The notes beneath the pieces are model-generated. The model was not told the origin of the DNA. It was given only the letters and a program-made list of their open reading frames with translations, and did no database searches. The position numbers and the translations under genes are program-made. Below, one piece after another: positions 55,180-64,000 of a stretch of DNA of 64,000 nt. This DNA is from Caballeronia zhejiangensis. Its GTDB lineage: Bacteria > Pseudomonadota > Gammaproteobacteria > Burkholderiales > Burkholderiaceae. Position 1 is the stretch's first letter, and the number at the start of each line of letters is the position of its first letter. Location: the NCBI RefSeq assembly GCF_000698575.1, contig NZ_JFHD01000011.1, forward strand, positions 124,001 to 188,000, given 5' to 3'.

Positions 55180-56364
55180 TCAAGGATTTGCGCCGCTGCC
55201 CATGTCCGCGCTCATGATATGCGGCTCGCCGAGCGTGTCGAGATACGAACGCAGACGGCCCGCGTCGGCGAAGCGCGAATACTTGCCGTACGAATCGAGC
55301 AGCACGATGACGACCGGACGGCCGTTGACGGTTGCCTGCATCACGAGGCACTCGCCCGCTTCGTTGATGAAGCCCGTCTTCTGCAAGCCGATGTCCCACG
55401 ACGCATTGCGGATCAGCGCGTTCGTGCTGTTGTAGGCGAGATTGCGCTTGCCGGTGAAGACGTCGTAGCTGCGGTCGGTCGAGAACTTGCGGATCAGCGG
55501 ATATTGATACGCCGCGTTGACCATCTTCACGAGGTCGCGCGCGCTCGACACGTTCTGGCTCGTGAGTCCCGTGGAATTCTCGAAGTGCGTGTCGACCATG
55601 CCGAGCGACTTGGCTTTCGCGTTCATCGCGGCGATGAACGCCGGACGGCCGCCCGGGTAATAGCGCGAGAGTGCCGCCGCCGCGCGATTTTCCGACGCCA
55701 TCAGCGCGATGTGCAGCATGTCTTCGCGATTCAGTTGAGATCCGACCGCGAGGCGCGAACCCGTGAACTTCTCGTAGTCGCGGTCTTCGTCGGTGACGGT
55801 GATTTCATCGGTCAGCGGCATGTGCGAATCGAGCACGACCATCGCGGTCATCAGCTTCGTGATCGATGCGATCGGCACGACGGCGCGCGAGTTCTTGTCG
55901 AAGAGCGTCTCGGACGTGTTCTGGTCGACGACGTAAGCCACGCTCGAGCGCAGCGCGAGGCTGTCGGGGGTATCGTGCAGCCCGAACGCCTGACCAACCG
56001 ACGTCGCGCGCGGCTGGAACGCAACCGCGTGCACCGCGGCGCGTCGCGAATGCGCTTCCATGCGATACGACGCGCGACGCTTACGCGATGCGCGCGGCGC
56101 GTCATCGTCGTCATCGGCCGCGGCGACTTTCGCCGCTTTCGCGGGCTTCGGCGCTTTCAGCGTGGTCTTGGCGACGCGCGCGGGCTTTTCAGCCTTGGCG
56201 GTGGATTTCTTTGCGGTTTTGGTTTGGGTGGCGGTCTTCGCGAGGGCTTCAGCCGGAGCCGCTGCGAAGGACGTCGCTACTGCGATGGAGACGGCGATGG
56301 ACAATGCCGAGCGCACTGCCACGCCATGCACCACCTTCAACGACGAAAACATTTCGGTTTTCAT
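55180..56364 (-). CDS. pbpG: D-alanyl-D-alanine endopeptidase/carboxypeptidase (PbpG/DacA type)
   Basis: A 394-residue serine peptidase of the S11 family acting on peptidoglycan in the periplasm. Catalytic motifs: SITK (167-170), SEN (224-226) and KTG (329-331). It has a hydrophobic export signal near 17-36 and an unusual Lys/Ala/Asp-rich, probably disordered linker (about 42-100) before the catalytic domain. ATG 56364 is chosen; the in-frame region upstream to 56544 is not conserved-looking. PbpG versus DacA is not resolved. Confidence 0.88.
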   Translation of the reverse strand: MKTEMFSSLKVVHGVAVRSALSIAVSIAVATSFAAAPAEALAKTATQTKTAKKSTAKAEKPARVAKTTLKAPKPAKAAKVAAADDDDDAPRASRKRRASYRMEAHSRRAAVHAVAFQPRATSVGQAFGLHDTPDSLALRSSVAYVVDQNTSETLFDKNSRAVVPIASITKLMTAMVVLDSHMPLTDEITVTDEDRDYEKFTGSRLAVGSQLNREDMLHIALMASENRAAAALSRYYPGGRPAFIAAMNAKAKSLGMVDTHFENSTGLTSQNVSSARDLVKMVNAAYQYPLIRKFSTDRSYDVFTGKRNLAYNSTNALIRNASWDIGLQKTGFINEAGECLVMQATVNGRPVVIVLLDSYGKYSRFADAGRLRSYLDTLGEPHIMSADMGSGANP

Positions 56365-56970
56365 TAGTGTTCTGTTGGGCGGCTGGAGGGTACCGCCAAG
56401 TGTAGTGAAGCTACGAAATTTAAGCAATATTAAGCACTTATCGGCACTCGTTAAACCGAGTTGTAAGCCGTGATTGCGTATTGCTGAACAAAAAACCGCC
56501 TCGATCGGAAAAAACGATCGGCCCGGCGAAATAGTGCTGCCCAAAATGCGCTTTGCTACACCGCGACAAACGCACTATCGGCAAAACTTTCCACGACTTT
56601 AGTGAAACGTGAGGATCGGATCAGACAAAACGCAGAGATACGAACGGGAGTCAGCACCAACGGAGGGCACAGACGATCACGAGACAGCTCGGACAGCCGA
56701 AATGTTAACGTTTCTTCAACAATTTGGTGTACGGCGACATCCTAAAAATAAGACGAGCTTCAGAAATATCTCGCTTCCGCACCGCCGCAGAACCCGCGCT
56801 GTTCGCGTCGCCGGAACATCAAAGTTTCATCGAGCCGTGCTTTGATCGTGTTGAACATGCGGCCCGATGCGTGTCGGAAGCCATGCCCAGCTTGAGTGCA
56901 TAGGGTTTCCACGGACGTTTATTTCGACCACGCAATCGGCATGTAAGTTGTTGTTTAACATACGGTTTCT
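56365..56970. other. Long gene-poor region between the endopeptidase and phasin genes
   Basis: About 600 nt, clearly AT-richer than the surroundings, with only unconvincing short frames (for example 56609-56845 on the plus strand, basic and without a ribosome site). The phasin promoter lies at the right end. Confidence 0.5.
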
Positions 56971-56975
56971 GCCTA

Positions 56976-57025
56976 TTGTGCGGCGCACAAAAAGTGCTTG
57001 ACATCCATCGGAATATCTCTAAAAT
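56976..57025 (+). promoter_or_regulatory. phaP promoter with a palindromic PhaR-like operator
   Basis: Consensus-grade promoter: TTGACA (56998-57003), 16-bp spacer, TAAAAT (57020-57025). Immediately upstream is the palindrome TTGTGCGGCGCACAA (56976-56990), a TGC-N3-GCA core like the sites reported for the phasin repressor PhaR. The start codon is 112 nt beyond the -10. Confidence 0.65.
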
Positions 57026-57137
57026 GGGTCTCATGTTGCGACGCACCAATCGCAGTTGCACCTAGCCGGCAGGTATATCGCGCCGGATCTACCCAAACCA
57101 CGACCCGCGTTGATGGGTCTGCCATCAGGAGCCTGAG

Positions 57138-57713
57138 ATGACGCTGTTGACCCCCGAGCAAATCGCCGCTGCACAGAAAGCCAACTTCGACACGCTGTTC
57201 GGCCTCACGAACAAGGCGTTCGAAGGCGTTGAGAAGCTCGTCGAACTGAACCTGCAAGTTGTGAAGTCCACGCTGGCCGAAAGCCAGGAAAACGCACAGC
57301 GCGCGCTGTCGGTGAAGGACGCGCAGGAACTGCTCGCCCTGCAAGCCAGCCTGACCCAGCCGGTCGCGGAAAAGGTGCTGTCGTACGGCCGTCACCTGTA
57401 TGAAATCGCGTCGGCCACGCAAGCCGAATTCGCCCGCGTCGCGGAAGCGCAGTACGAAGAGCAGAACCGCAAGGTCCAAACGCTCGTCGACAACGTCGCG
57501 AAGAACGCACCGGCCGGTTCGGAAACCGCCGTCGCCGTCATGAAGTCGGCCATCACCGCCGCCAACACGACGTACGAAACGGTTCACAAGGCAACGAAGC
57601 AAGCTGTCGAAATTGCTGAAAGCAACTTCAACGCTGCCGCTACGGCTGCGACGAAGGCCGCTACGCAAGCGACCGAGCAAGCTGCCCGCGCCACCAAGAA
57701 GTCGGTTGCGTAA
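57138..57713 (+). CDS. phaP: Phasin (PHA granule-associated protein)
   Basis: A 191-residue PhaP of the phasin_2 family that coats polyhydroxyalkanoate granules. It starts [20 protein letters not shown]; the segments [20 protein letters not shown] and the Ala/Thr-rich helical C-terminus ending ATKKSVA are typical. The protein is almost entirely helical, with no signal peptide. It implies PHA storage in this organism. The strong promoter suggests high expression. Confidence 0.95.
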   Translation: MTLLTPEQIAAAQKANFDTLFGLTNKAFEGVEKLVELNLQVVKSTLAESQENAQRALSVKDAQELLALQASLTQPVAEKVLSYGRHLYEIASATQAEFARVAEAQYEEQNRKVQTLVDNVAKNAPAGSETAVAVMKSAITAANTTYETVHKATKQAVEIAESNFNAAATAATKAATQATEQAARATKKSVA

Positions 57714-57760
57714 GTTTGCCGCCGGGCCCCTGCCCGGCCGATGCAGCAAGAATCACGAAG

Positions 57761-57787
57761 AACCCGGCCATCGCGCCGGGTTTTTTG
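57761..57787 (+). terminator. Terminator of phaP
   Basis: AACCCGGC-CATCGC-GCCGGGTT followed by TTTT, about 50 nt after the stop. Confidence 0.9.
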
Positions 57788-57809
57788 TCGTCTATTGCTC
57801 GTGAATCCC

Positions 57810-57846
57810 ACAAAAAGGCGCGCTCCGGTCAAGGAGCGCGCCTTTC
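57810..57846 (-). terminator. Terminator of the pdh operon (after lpd)
   Basis: On the minus strand AAAGGCGCGCTCC pairs with GGAGCGCGCCTTT, followed by TTG, about 20 nt after the lpd stop. Confidence 0.85.
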
Positions 57847-57864
57847 TTCTGTAACCGCGGACGC

Positions 57865-59913
57865 TTACTTCTTGCGCTGCGGCGGCAAGTCCGTGCACAC
57901 GCCTTCGTACAACTCGGCGGCCATGCCGACCGATTCGCCGAGCGTCGGGTGCGGGTGGATCGTCTTGCCGATGTCGGTCGCATCCGCGCCCATCTCGATC
58001 GCGAGACACACTTCGCTGATGAGATCGCCCGCATTCAGACCGACGATGCCGCCGCCGATCACCCGATGCGTCTCTTCATCGAAGATGAGCTTGGTGAAAC
58101 CTTCGTCGCGGCCGTTGGCGATCGCGCGGCCCGACGCGGCCCACGGGAACACCGCCTTGCCGAACTTGATGCCTTCGGCCTTGCACTGCTCTTCCGTCTT
58201 GCCGGCCCACGCCACTTCCGGATCCGTATAAGCGACGGACGGAATCTGCAGCGCGTCGAAATACGCCTTCTCGCCGTGCGCCGCTTCCGCCGCGACGTGG
58301 CCTTCGTGCACGGCCTTGTGCGCGAGCATCGGCTGGCCGACGAGATCGCCGATCGCGAAGATGTGCGGCACGTTGGTACGCATCTGCTTGTCGACGTTGA
58401 TGAAGCCGCGATCCGTCACCGCGACGCCCGCCTTGTCCGCGCCGATCTTGCCGCCGTTCGGGCTGCGGCCGACCGCGAGCAGCACGAGGTCGTAGCGCTG
58501 CGGCTCGGCCGGCGCCTTCTCGCCTTCGAACGTCACATAGATGCCGTCTTCCTTGGCTTCCGCCTTGGTCGTCTTGGTCTTGAGCATCACGTTCGTGAAG
58601 CGCTTGGAATTGAACTTCTCCCAGACTTTCACGAGATCGCGGTCCGCGCCGAGCATCAGGCCGTCGAGCATTTCGACGACGTCGATGTCCGCGCCGAGCG
58701 TCGAATACACCGTCGCCATTTCCAGCCCGATGATGCCGCCGCCCACCACCAGCATGCGCTTCGGAAGCTGGCGCAGTTCGAGCGCGCCGGTCGAATCGAC
58801 GACACGCGGATCGTCCGGGAAGAACGGCAGCTTCACCGCCTGCGAACCCGCCGCGATGATCGCCTGCTTGAACTTGACGACCTTCTTGCCGTCCGCGCCG
58901 TTCACTTCCATGTGATTCGGATCGACGAACGCGCCGACGCCCGTCACGACCTGGACCTTGCGCGCCTTCGCCATGCCCGCGAGACCGCCGGTCAGCTTCT
59001 TGACGACGCCTTCCTTGAAGCCGCGAAGTTTGTCGAGATCGACCTTCGGCTCGCCGAAACTGATGCCGTGCGCCGCGAGCTCGGCCGCTTCGTCGATGAC
59101 GAGCGCCGTGTGCAGCAACGCCTTCGACGGAATGCAGCCGACGTTCAGACACACGCCGCCAAGCGTCGAATAACGCTCGACGAGCACGGTCTTCATGCCG
59201 AGATCGGCGGAACGGAATGCCGCCGAATAACCGCCGGGACCGGCGCCGAGCACGAGCATGTCGCATTCGACATCGGCCGCGCCGGCGTAGCTGCCTGCTT
59301 GCGGCGCGGGCGTCGGCGCGGCTGCCGGCGCCGCTTTCTGGGGCGCGGGAGCAGGCGCCGCAGCGGACGCGCCGCCTTCGAGCGTCAGAACCAGCGTGCC
59401 TTCCGACACGTTGTCGCCGACCTTCACCTTCACTTCCTTGACCGTGCCGGCGGCAGGCGACGGCACGTCCATCGTCGCCTTGTCGGATTCGAGCGTGATG
59501 AGCGACTGCTCCTTTTCGACCGTATCGCCCGGCTTCACATGCACTTCGATGACGGGAATGTCCTTGAAGTCGCCGATATCCGGCACCTTCACGTCCTGCA
59601 CGCCGCCGCCCGAAGCCGCAGCCGGTGCGGGCGCAGCGGCGGGAGCCGGAGCCGGCGATGGCGCGGCCGCAGCGCCGGCGGTTTCGATCATCGCGATGAC
59701 CGAGCCCTGGCTCACCTTGTCGCCCTGCTTGACCTTCACTTCCTTGATGGTCCCCGCGACATCCGCGGGCACTTCCATCGTGGCCTTGTCGGTTTCGAGC
59801 GTGATGACGCCCTGTTCCTTTTCGATGACGTCGCCGGCTTTGATATTGACTTCGATGACATCGACATCGGAGAAGTCGCCGATGTCGGGTACTTTTAGTT
59901 CGACGAGACTCAT
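57865..59913 (-). CDS. lpdA: Dihydrolipoamide dehydrogenase (E3) with two N-terminal lipoyl domains
   Basis: A 682-residue E3 of the pyruvate dehydrogenase complex. Lipoyl domain 1 spans about 1-80 (modified Lys43 in LETDKATMEV); lipoyl domain 2 about 105-181 (Lys145 in LESDKATMDV); Ala/Pro linkers flank them. The flavoprotein starts near 215 with the FAD motif GAGPGG and the redox pair GGVCLNVGCIPSK (Cys255, Cys260). Many beta-proteobacterial E3 proteins have one lipoyl domain, so two is unusual. It is the third pdh gene, 74 nt after aceF. Confidence 0.95.
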   Translation of the reverse strand: MSLVELKVPDIGDFSDVDVIEVNIKAGDVIEKEQGVITLETDKATMEVPADVAGTIKEVKVKQGDKVSQGSVIAMIETAGAAAAPSPAPAPAAAPAPAAASGGGVQDVKVPDIGDFKDIPVIEVHVKPGDTVEKEQSLITLESDKATMDVPSPAAGTVKEVKVKVGDNVSEGTLVLTLEGGASAAAPAPAPQKAAPAAAPTPAPQAGSYAGAADVECDMLVLGAGPGGYSAAFRSADLGMKTVLVERYSTLGGVCLNVGCIPSKALLHTALVIDEAAELAAHGISFGEPKVDLDKLRGFKEGVVKKLTGGLAGMAKARKVQVVTGVGAFVDPNHMEVNGADGKKVVKFKQAIIAAGSQAVKLPFFPDDPRVVDSTGALELRQLPKRMLVVGGGIIGLEMATVYSTLGADIDVVEMLDGLMLGADRDLVKVWEKFNSKRFTNVMLKTKTTKAEAKEDGIYVTFEGEKAPAEPQRYDLVLLAVGRSPNGGKIGADKAGVAVTDRGFINVDKQMRTNVPHIFAIGDLVGQPMLAHKAVHEGHVAAEAAHGEKAYFDALQIPSVAYTDPEVAWAGKTEEQCKAEGIKFGKAVFPWAASGRAIANGRDEGFTKLIFDEETHRVIGGGIVGLNAGDLISEVCLAIEMGADATDIGKTIHPHPTLGESVGMAAELYEGVCTDLPPQRKK

Positions 59914-59987
59914 GTTGTCCCCTAAGAGATATGCGGATGGAACCTCGGACGAACGTCCGAGGTTCCGCCGTCGGCCAGATCAGCAGA

Positions 59988-61622
59988 TCAGAGAATGACG
60001 CGACGGAAATCGCCCAGAATCGCCGACAGATAAGCGTTGAAGCGCGCCGCGGCCGCGCCGTCGATGACGCGATGGTCATACGACAGCGACATCGGCAGCG
60101 TGAGGCGCGGCACGAACTGCTTGCCGTCCCACACGGGCTTCTGATAGCCGCGCGACAGACCGAGGATCGCGACTTCGGGCGCGTTGATGATCGGCGTGAA
60201 GTGCGTCCCGCCGATGCCGCCCAGCGACGAGATCGAGAAGCAGCCGCCCTGCATCTGATCGGGCTTCAGCTTGCCGTCGCGCGCGAGCTTCGACAGTTCC
60301 GCCATTTCCTTGGCGATATCGACGAGGCCCTTCTTGTCCGCGTCGCGGATCACCGGAACGACGAGGCCGTTCGGCGTATCGGCCGCGAAACCGATGTGGT
60401 AGTACTGCTTGAAGACGAGGTTGTCGCCGTCGAGGCTCGCGTTGAAGTCCGGGAACTTCTTCAGCGCCGAGACCACGGCCTTGATGACGAACGCGAGCAT
60501 CGTGAACTTCACGCCCGCTTTCTCGTGCTCCTTGTTGAGCTTCACGCGCAATTCTTCGAGCTCGGTGATGTCGGCTTCGTCGTTGTTCGTGACGTGCGGG
60601 ATCATCACCCAGTTGCGATGCAGGTTCGCGCCCGAAATCTTCTTGATGCGCGAGAGCGGCTTCGGCTCGACCGGACCGAACTTCGTGAAGTCGATCTTCG
60701 GCCACGGCAAGAGGCCGAGTTCGCCGCCGCCGCCACCGCCAGCCGGCGCCGCAGCCGCAGGCGCCGCGCCCTGTCCCGACATCACGCCCTTCACGAACGC
60801 GGTGATGTCCTGCTGCGTGATGCGGTTCTTCGGCCCGGTGCCGCGCACGCGCGACACATCGACGCCCAGTTCCCGCGCGAACTTGCGCACCGACGGCGAC
60901 GCGTGGCTCGACGTGCGCGAGCCGTCGCCGGCAGGAATGACAGGCGCCTGCGCGAGCGCGGACGGCGCTTCCTTCGGCGCGGGCGCGGGCTTCGCGGGCG
61001 CATCCGAGGGCACTTCCTTCGGTGCCGCCGGCGCGGGCGTGGGCGCCGGTGCGGCCGCGCCGCCTGCGCCGCCTTCCAGCACGAGGATCAGCGTGCCTTC
61101 GGAGACCGTATCCCCGATCTTGACCTTCAGTTCCTTGACCGTGCCCGACGCCGGGCTCGGCACGTCCATCGTGGCCTTGTCGGATTCGAGCGTGACGAGC
61201 GACTGCTCCTTCTCGACCTTGTCGCCGACTTTCACCGCGATCTCGATGACCGGGATGTCCTTGAAGTCGCCGATGTCCGGCACTTTCACTTCGACGGAAC
61301 CGCCGCCGCTTGCAGCGGGCGCGGCAGCCGGCGCGGGCGCGGGCGCCGCAGCCGGCGCCGGAGCCGGCGCAGCGGCCGCACCGCCGCCTTCCAGCACGAC
61401 GATGAGCGAGCCTTCCGACACGTTATCGCCGACCTTGACCTTCACTTCCTTCACGACGCCCGCCGCCGAGCTCGGCACGTCCATCGTGGCCTTGTCGGAT
61501 TCGAGCGTGACGAGCGACTGCTCGGGTTCGACCGTATCACCCACCTTGACCAGCACCTCGATCACGGGGATGTCCTTGAAATCGCCGATGTCCGGCACTT
61601 TGACTTCGATCGCTTGACTCAT
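59988..61622 (-). CDS. aceF: Pyruvate dehydrogenase E2, dihydrolipoamide acetyltransferase
   Basis: A 544-residue E2 core protein. Two lipoyl domains (Lys44 and Lys149, both in LESDKATMDV) are separated by Ala/Pro linkers. A subunit-binding domain follows (PSVRKFARELGVDVSRVRGT), then the catalytic domain with SLSYDHRVIDGAAAARF containing the active-site His and Asp. ATG 61622 is the proper start; the in-frame upstream extension overlaps aceE antisense of frame. It follows aceE by 80 nt. Confidence 0.96.
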   Translation of the reverse strand: MSQAIEVKVPDIGDFKDIPVIEVLVKVGDTVEPEQSLVTLESDKATMDVPSSAAGVVKEVKVKVGDNVSEGSLIVVLEGGGAAAAPAPAPAAAPAPAPAAAPAASGGGSVEVKVPDIGDFKDIPVIEIAVKVGDKVEKEQSLVTLESDKATMDVPSPASGTVKELKVKIGDTVSEGTLILVLEGGAGGAAAPAPTPAPAAPKEVPSDAPAKPAPAPKEAPSALAQAPVIPAGDGSRTSSHASPSVRKFARELGVDVSRVRGTGPKNRITQQDITAFVKGVMSGQGAAPAAAAPAGGGGGGELGLLPWPKIDFTKFGPVEPKPLSRIKKISGANLHRNWVMIPHVTNNDEADITELEELRVKLNKEHEKAGVKFTMLAFVIKAVVSALKKFPDFNASLDGDNLVFKQYYHIGFAADTPNGLVVPVIRDADKKGLVDIAKEMAELSKLARDGKLKPDQMQGGCFSISSLGGIGGTHFTPIINAPEVAILGLSRGYQKPVWDGKQFVPRLTLPMSLSYDHRVIDGAAAARFNAYLSAILGDFRRVIL

Positions 61623-61702
61623 TATTAGTGTCTCCTGGGTCGCACGCGGGCCTCCTTCCGCTTCGGAAAGAGGCCGCGTCACAACGCACGGGGGCGATGC
61701 CT

Positions 61703-64000
61703 TTAGACGGTCATCGGGTTGGGTTTGGACGGGTCGAGGTTGTACTTCTTGATCGCCTCGGCGACGACCTTGCGCTCGATCGTGCCTTCGTCGGCCAGCG
61801 CGTTGAGCGCAGCCAGCGTCACCCAGTAGCGGTCGACTTCGAAGAAGTGGCGCAGCGCTTCGCGCGTATCCGAGCGGCCATAGCCGTCGGTGCCGAGCAC
61901 CACGAACTTCTGCGGGACATAGCCGCGAATCTGGTCGACGAGCGCGCGGATGTAATCCGTCGATGCGATCACCGGGCCCTTCGCGTCCTTCAGCAGCGCC
62001 GTGACGTGCGGCAGCTTCTTCTCTTCGGTCGGATGCAGCAGATTCCAGCGCTCGCACGCCTGACCGTCGCGGGCCAGTTCGGTGAAGCTCGGCACGCTCC
62101 ACAGATCGGCGCTGACGCCCCAGTCGTCCTTCAACAGTTGAGCCGCGGCGATGACTTCGTTGAAGATCGTGCCCGCGCCCATCAACTGAACGTGCGCCTT
62201 GGCCGGCGCATCGGCCTTCTTGAAGGCGTACATGCCCTTGATGATGTCCGAAGCCACGGCATCGCCTTGCGGGATCGCCGGATGCTCGTAGTTCTCGTTC
62301 ATCACGGTGATGTAGTAGTACACGTCTTCCTGGTCCGCGACCATGCGGCGCAGGCCGTCCTGCATGATGACGGCGAGTTCGTAACCGAACGTCGGGTCAT
62401 AGCTCACGCAGTTCGGAATCGATGCCGCCCACAGCAGCGAGTGGCCGTCTTCGTGCTGCAGCCCTTCGCCGTTCAGCGTCGTGCGGCCAGCGGTGCCGCC
62501 CAGCAGGAATCCGCGCGAACGCATGTCGCCCGCGGCCCACGCCAGATCGCCGATGCGCTGGAAGCCGAACATCGAGTAGAAGATGTAGAACGGGATCATG
62601 ATCTCGCCGTGCGTCGAGTACGACGTCGCGGCCGCGATCCAGTCACACATGCCACCCGCTTCGTTGATGCCTTCCTGCAGGATCTGCCCCGTCTCCGATT
62701 CCTTGTAGAACATCAGCTGGTCGGAGTCTTCCGGGATGTACTTCTGGCCGTCCTGATTCCAGATGCCGATCTGGCGGAAGAGGCCTTCCATGCCGAACGT
62801 GCGCGACTCGTCCGGGACGATCGGCACGATGCGCTTGCCGAGCGCCTTGTCCTTCAGCAGGATGTTGAGGATCCGCACGAACGCCATCGTCGTGGAGATT
62901 TCGCGGCCTTCGCCCGTGCCCTTCAAGAGCGGCTCGAACGCGGACAGCGCCGGCACCGGCAGCGATTCGGCCTTCTCGCGGCGCGTCGGCAGATAGCCGC
63001 CCAGGTCCATGCGCTTCTGGCGCATGTATTCGAGTTCCTTCGAGCCTTCCTCGAACGTGAGATACGGCACGTCGGCGATCTGCTCGTCGGTAAGCGGCAG
63101 ACGGAATTGGTCGCGGAATTTCTTCAGCGTGTCGATCGGCAGCTTCTTCTGCTGGTGCGTGATGTTCATCGCCTGACCATGCTCGCCCATGCCATAGCCC
63201 TTGATGGTCTTGGCGAGGATGACGGTCGGCGCGCCCTTCGTCTTGGTCGCTGCGTCGAAGGCCGCGTAGATCTTGTGCGGATCGTGGCCGCCGCGGTTCA
63301 GGTTCCAGATGTCGTCATCGGACCAGTCGGCGACGAGCGCCTTGAGTTCCGGCGTGTTGAAGAAGTGCTCGCGCACGAACGCGCCCGACTCCGACTTGTA
63401 CGTCTGATATTCGCCGTCGACGACTTCCATCATGCGGCGCATCAGCGCGCCGGTCTTGTCGCGTGCGAAGAGCGCGTCCCAGCGGCTGCCCCAGATGACC
63501 TTGATGACGTTCCAGCCCGCGCCGCGGAATTCGCTTTCGAGTTCCTGAATGATCTTGCCGTTGCCGCGCACCGGGCCGTCCAGTCGCTGCAGATTGCAGT
63601 TGATGACGAACACGAGGTTGTCCAGACGCTCGCGGCCGGCCATGCCGATCGCGCCGAGCGATTCCGGCTCGTCCGTTTCGCCGTCGCCGAGGAACGCCCA
63701 GACCTTGCGGCCTTCGGTCTTCGCCATGCCGCGCGCGGCCATGTACTTCATGAAGCGCGCCTGATAGATCGCCATGATCGGGCCCAGGCCCATCGACACG
63801 GTCGGGAATTGCCAGAAATCCGGCATCAGCCACGGATGCGGATACGACGAGATGCCCTCGCCGCCCACTTCCTGGCGGAAGTTGTTCAGTTGCTTTTCGG
63901 TCAGGCGGCCGAGCAGGAACGCGCGCGAATAGACGCCCGGCGACGAGTGGCCCTGCACGAAGACGAGGTCGCCGCCGTGATCTTTCGAAGGCGCGTGCCA
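61703..64000 (-). CDS. aceE: Pyruvate dehydrogenase E1 (homodimeric type), C-terminal part (runs off right edge)
   Basis: About 765 residues of an approximately 900-residue AceE; the first part is beyond the window, and the frame stays open to base 64000 (codons WHAPSKDHGGDLVFVQGH). The ThDP-binding stretch FLGDGETDEPESLGAIGMAG with the GDG...N motif (VFVINCNLQRLDGPVRGNGK) is present, as are later segments KTIKGYGMGEHGQAMN and YGRSDTREALRHFFEVD. It decarboxylates pyruvate and acetylates the lipoyl groups of aceF and possibly lpd. Confidence 0.96.
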   Translation of the reverse strand, partial: WHAPSKDHGGDLVFVQGHSSPGVYSRAFLLGRLTEKQLNNFRQEVGGEGISSYPHPWLMPDFWQFPTVSMGLGPIMAIYQARFMKYMAARGMAKTEGRKVWAFLGDGETDEPESLGAIGMAGRERLDNLVFVINCNLQRLDGPVRGNGKIIQELESEFRGAGWNVIKVIWGSRWDALFARDKTGALMRRMMEVVDGEYQTYKSESGAFVREHFFNTPELKALVADWSDDDIWNLNRGGHDPHKIYAAFDAATKTKGAPTVILAKTIKGYGMGEHGQAMNITHQQKKLPIDTLKKFRDQFRLPLTDEQIADVPYLTFEEGSKELEYMRQKRMDLGGYLPTRREKAESLPVPALSAFEPLLKGTGEGREISTTMAFVRILNILLKDKALGKRIVPIVPDESRTFGMEGLFRQIGIWNQDGQKYIPEDSDQLMFYKESETGQILQEGINEAGGMCDWIAAATSYSTHGEIMIPFYIFYSMFGFQRIGDLAWAAGDMRSRGFLLGGTAGRTTLNGEGLQHEDGHSLLWAASIPNCVSYDPTFGYELAVIMQDGLRRMVADQEDVYYYITVMNENYEHPAIPQGDAVASDIIKGMYAFKKADAPAKAHVQLMGAGTIFNEVIAAAQLLKDDWGVSADLWSVPSFTELARDGQACERWNLLHPTEEKKLPHVTALLKDAKGPVIASTDYIRALVDQIRGYVPQKFVVLGTDGYGRSDTREALRHFFEVDRYWVTLAALNALADEGTIERKVVAEAIKKYNLDPSKPNPMTV

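Noticed and set aside
56609..56845. 78-codon plus-strand frame upstream of phaP
   Set aside because: No ribosome site, composition unlike neighbouring genes and located in an AT-rich spacer.

Overview
The window is a high-GC, gene-dense stretch of a beta-proteobacterial chromosome. A Burkholderiaceae member of the Caballeronia/Paraburkholderia/Burkholderia group fits best. The reasons are the aot-argR-ast arginine block, a 70-residue S21 protein, a DUF2968 protein, a Burkholderia-type porin, FtrABCD iron uptake, a phasin, and a pdh cluster in which the E3 subunit carries lipoyl domains. I see no transposase, integrase, phage gene or CRISPR array. Two tRNAs are present (initiator Met and Ser-GGA).

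Layout. 1-7.4 kb: on the minus strand, an arginine transporter (hisQ-hisM-hisP type), the AraC-family regulator argR, and the arginine succinyltransferase catabolic genes astC-aruF-aruG-astD; astD runs off the left edge. 7.7-12.3 kb: an unknown protein, a CSS-EAL c-di-GMP phosphodiesterase, a GNAT acetyltransferase, a YigZ/ferredoxin pair, rpsU and tRNA-fMet. 12.3-26.8 kb: a POT peptide transporter, a LysE-type exporter, a porin, an SDR, an RNase HI with an N-terminal extension, several small or hypothetical proteins, a phytase-like secreted esterase, a histone-H1-like protein, a PitA phosphate transporter and tRNA-Ser. 26.8-34.8 kb: a VC_2705-type solute:sodium symporter with its DUF4212 partner, acetyl-CoA synthetase, a DMT exporter, a YqhA membrane protein and class I fumarase.

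35-47 kb is an iron-handling region: bacterioferritin, glutamate racemase, Bfd ferredoxin, two tiny genes running into tonB-exbB-exbD, a LysR/pirin/OsmC/SRPBCC stretch, hemP followed by a strongly structured putative small RNA, and an ftrA-ftrB-ftrC-ftrD-HbpS operon. Three of these transcription units (bfd, hemP, ftrA) share a similar 20-bp Fur-box-like element at the promoter.

47-64 kb: uvrB, an aromatic aminotransferase, a proline/glycine-rich lipoprotein, a lactate-utilisation pair lutA-lutB with an IclR regulator, a DacA/PbpG-type endopeptidase, a phasin, and the pyruvate dehydrogenase genes aceE-aceF-lpd (aceE runs off the right edge). lutB is broken by an apparent one-base deletion and no lutC follows it.

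The most interesting points are the putative Fur-linked sRNA behind hemP, the lutB frameshift, the two-lipoyl E3 subunit whose second lipoyl domain looks copied from aceF, the two micro-genes coupled to tonB, an exact match to an ArgR half-site ahead of astC, and a protein joining an H1-like tail to what looks like a ribbon-helix-helix domain. No large undescribed system is visible; most of the window is core chromosome.
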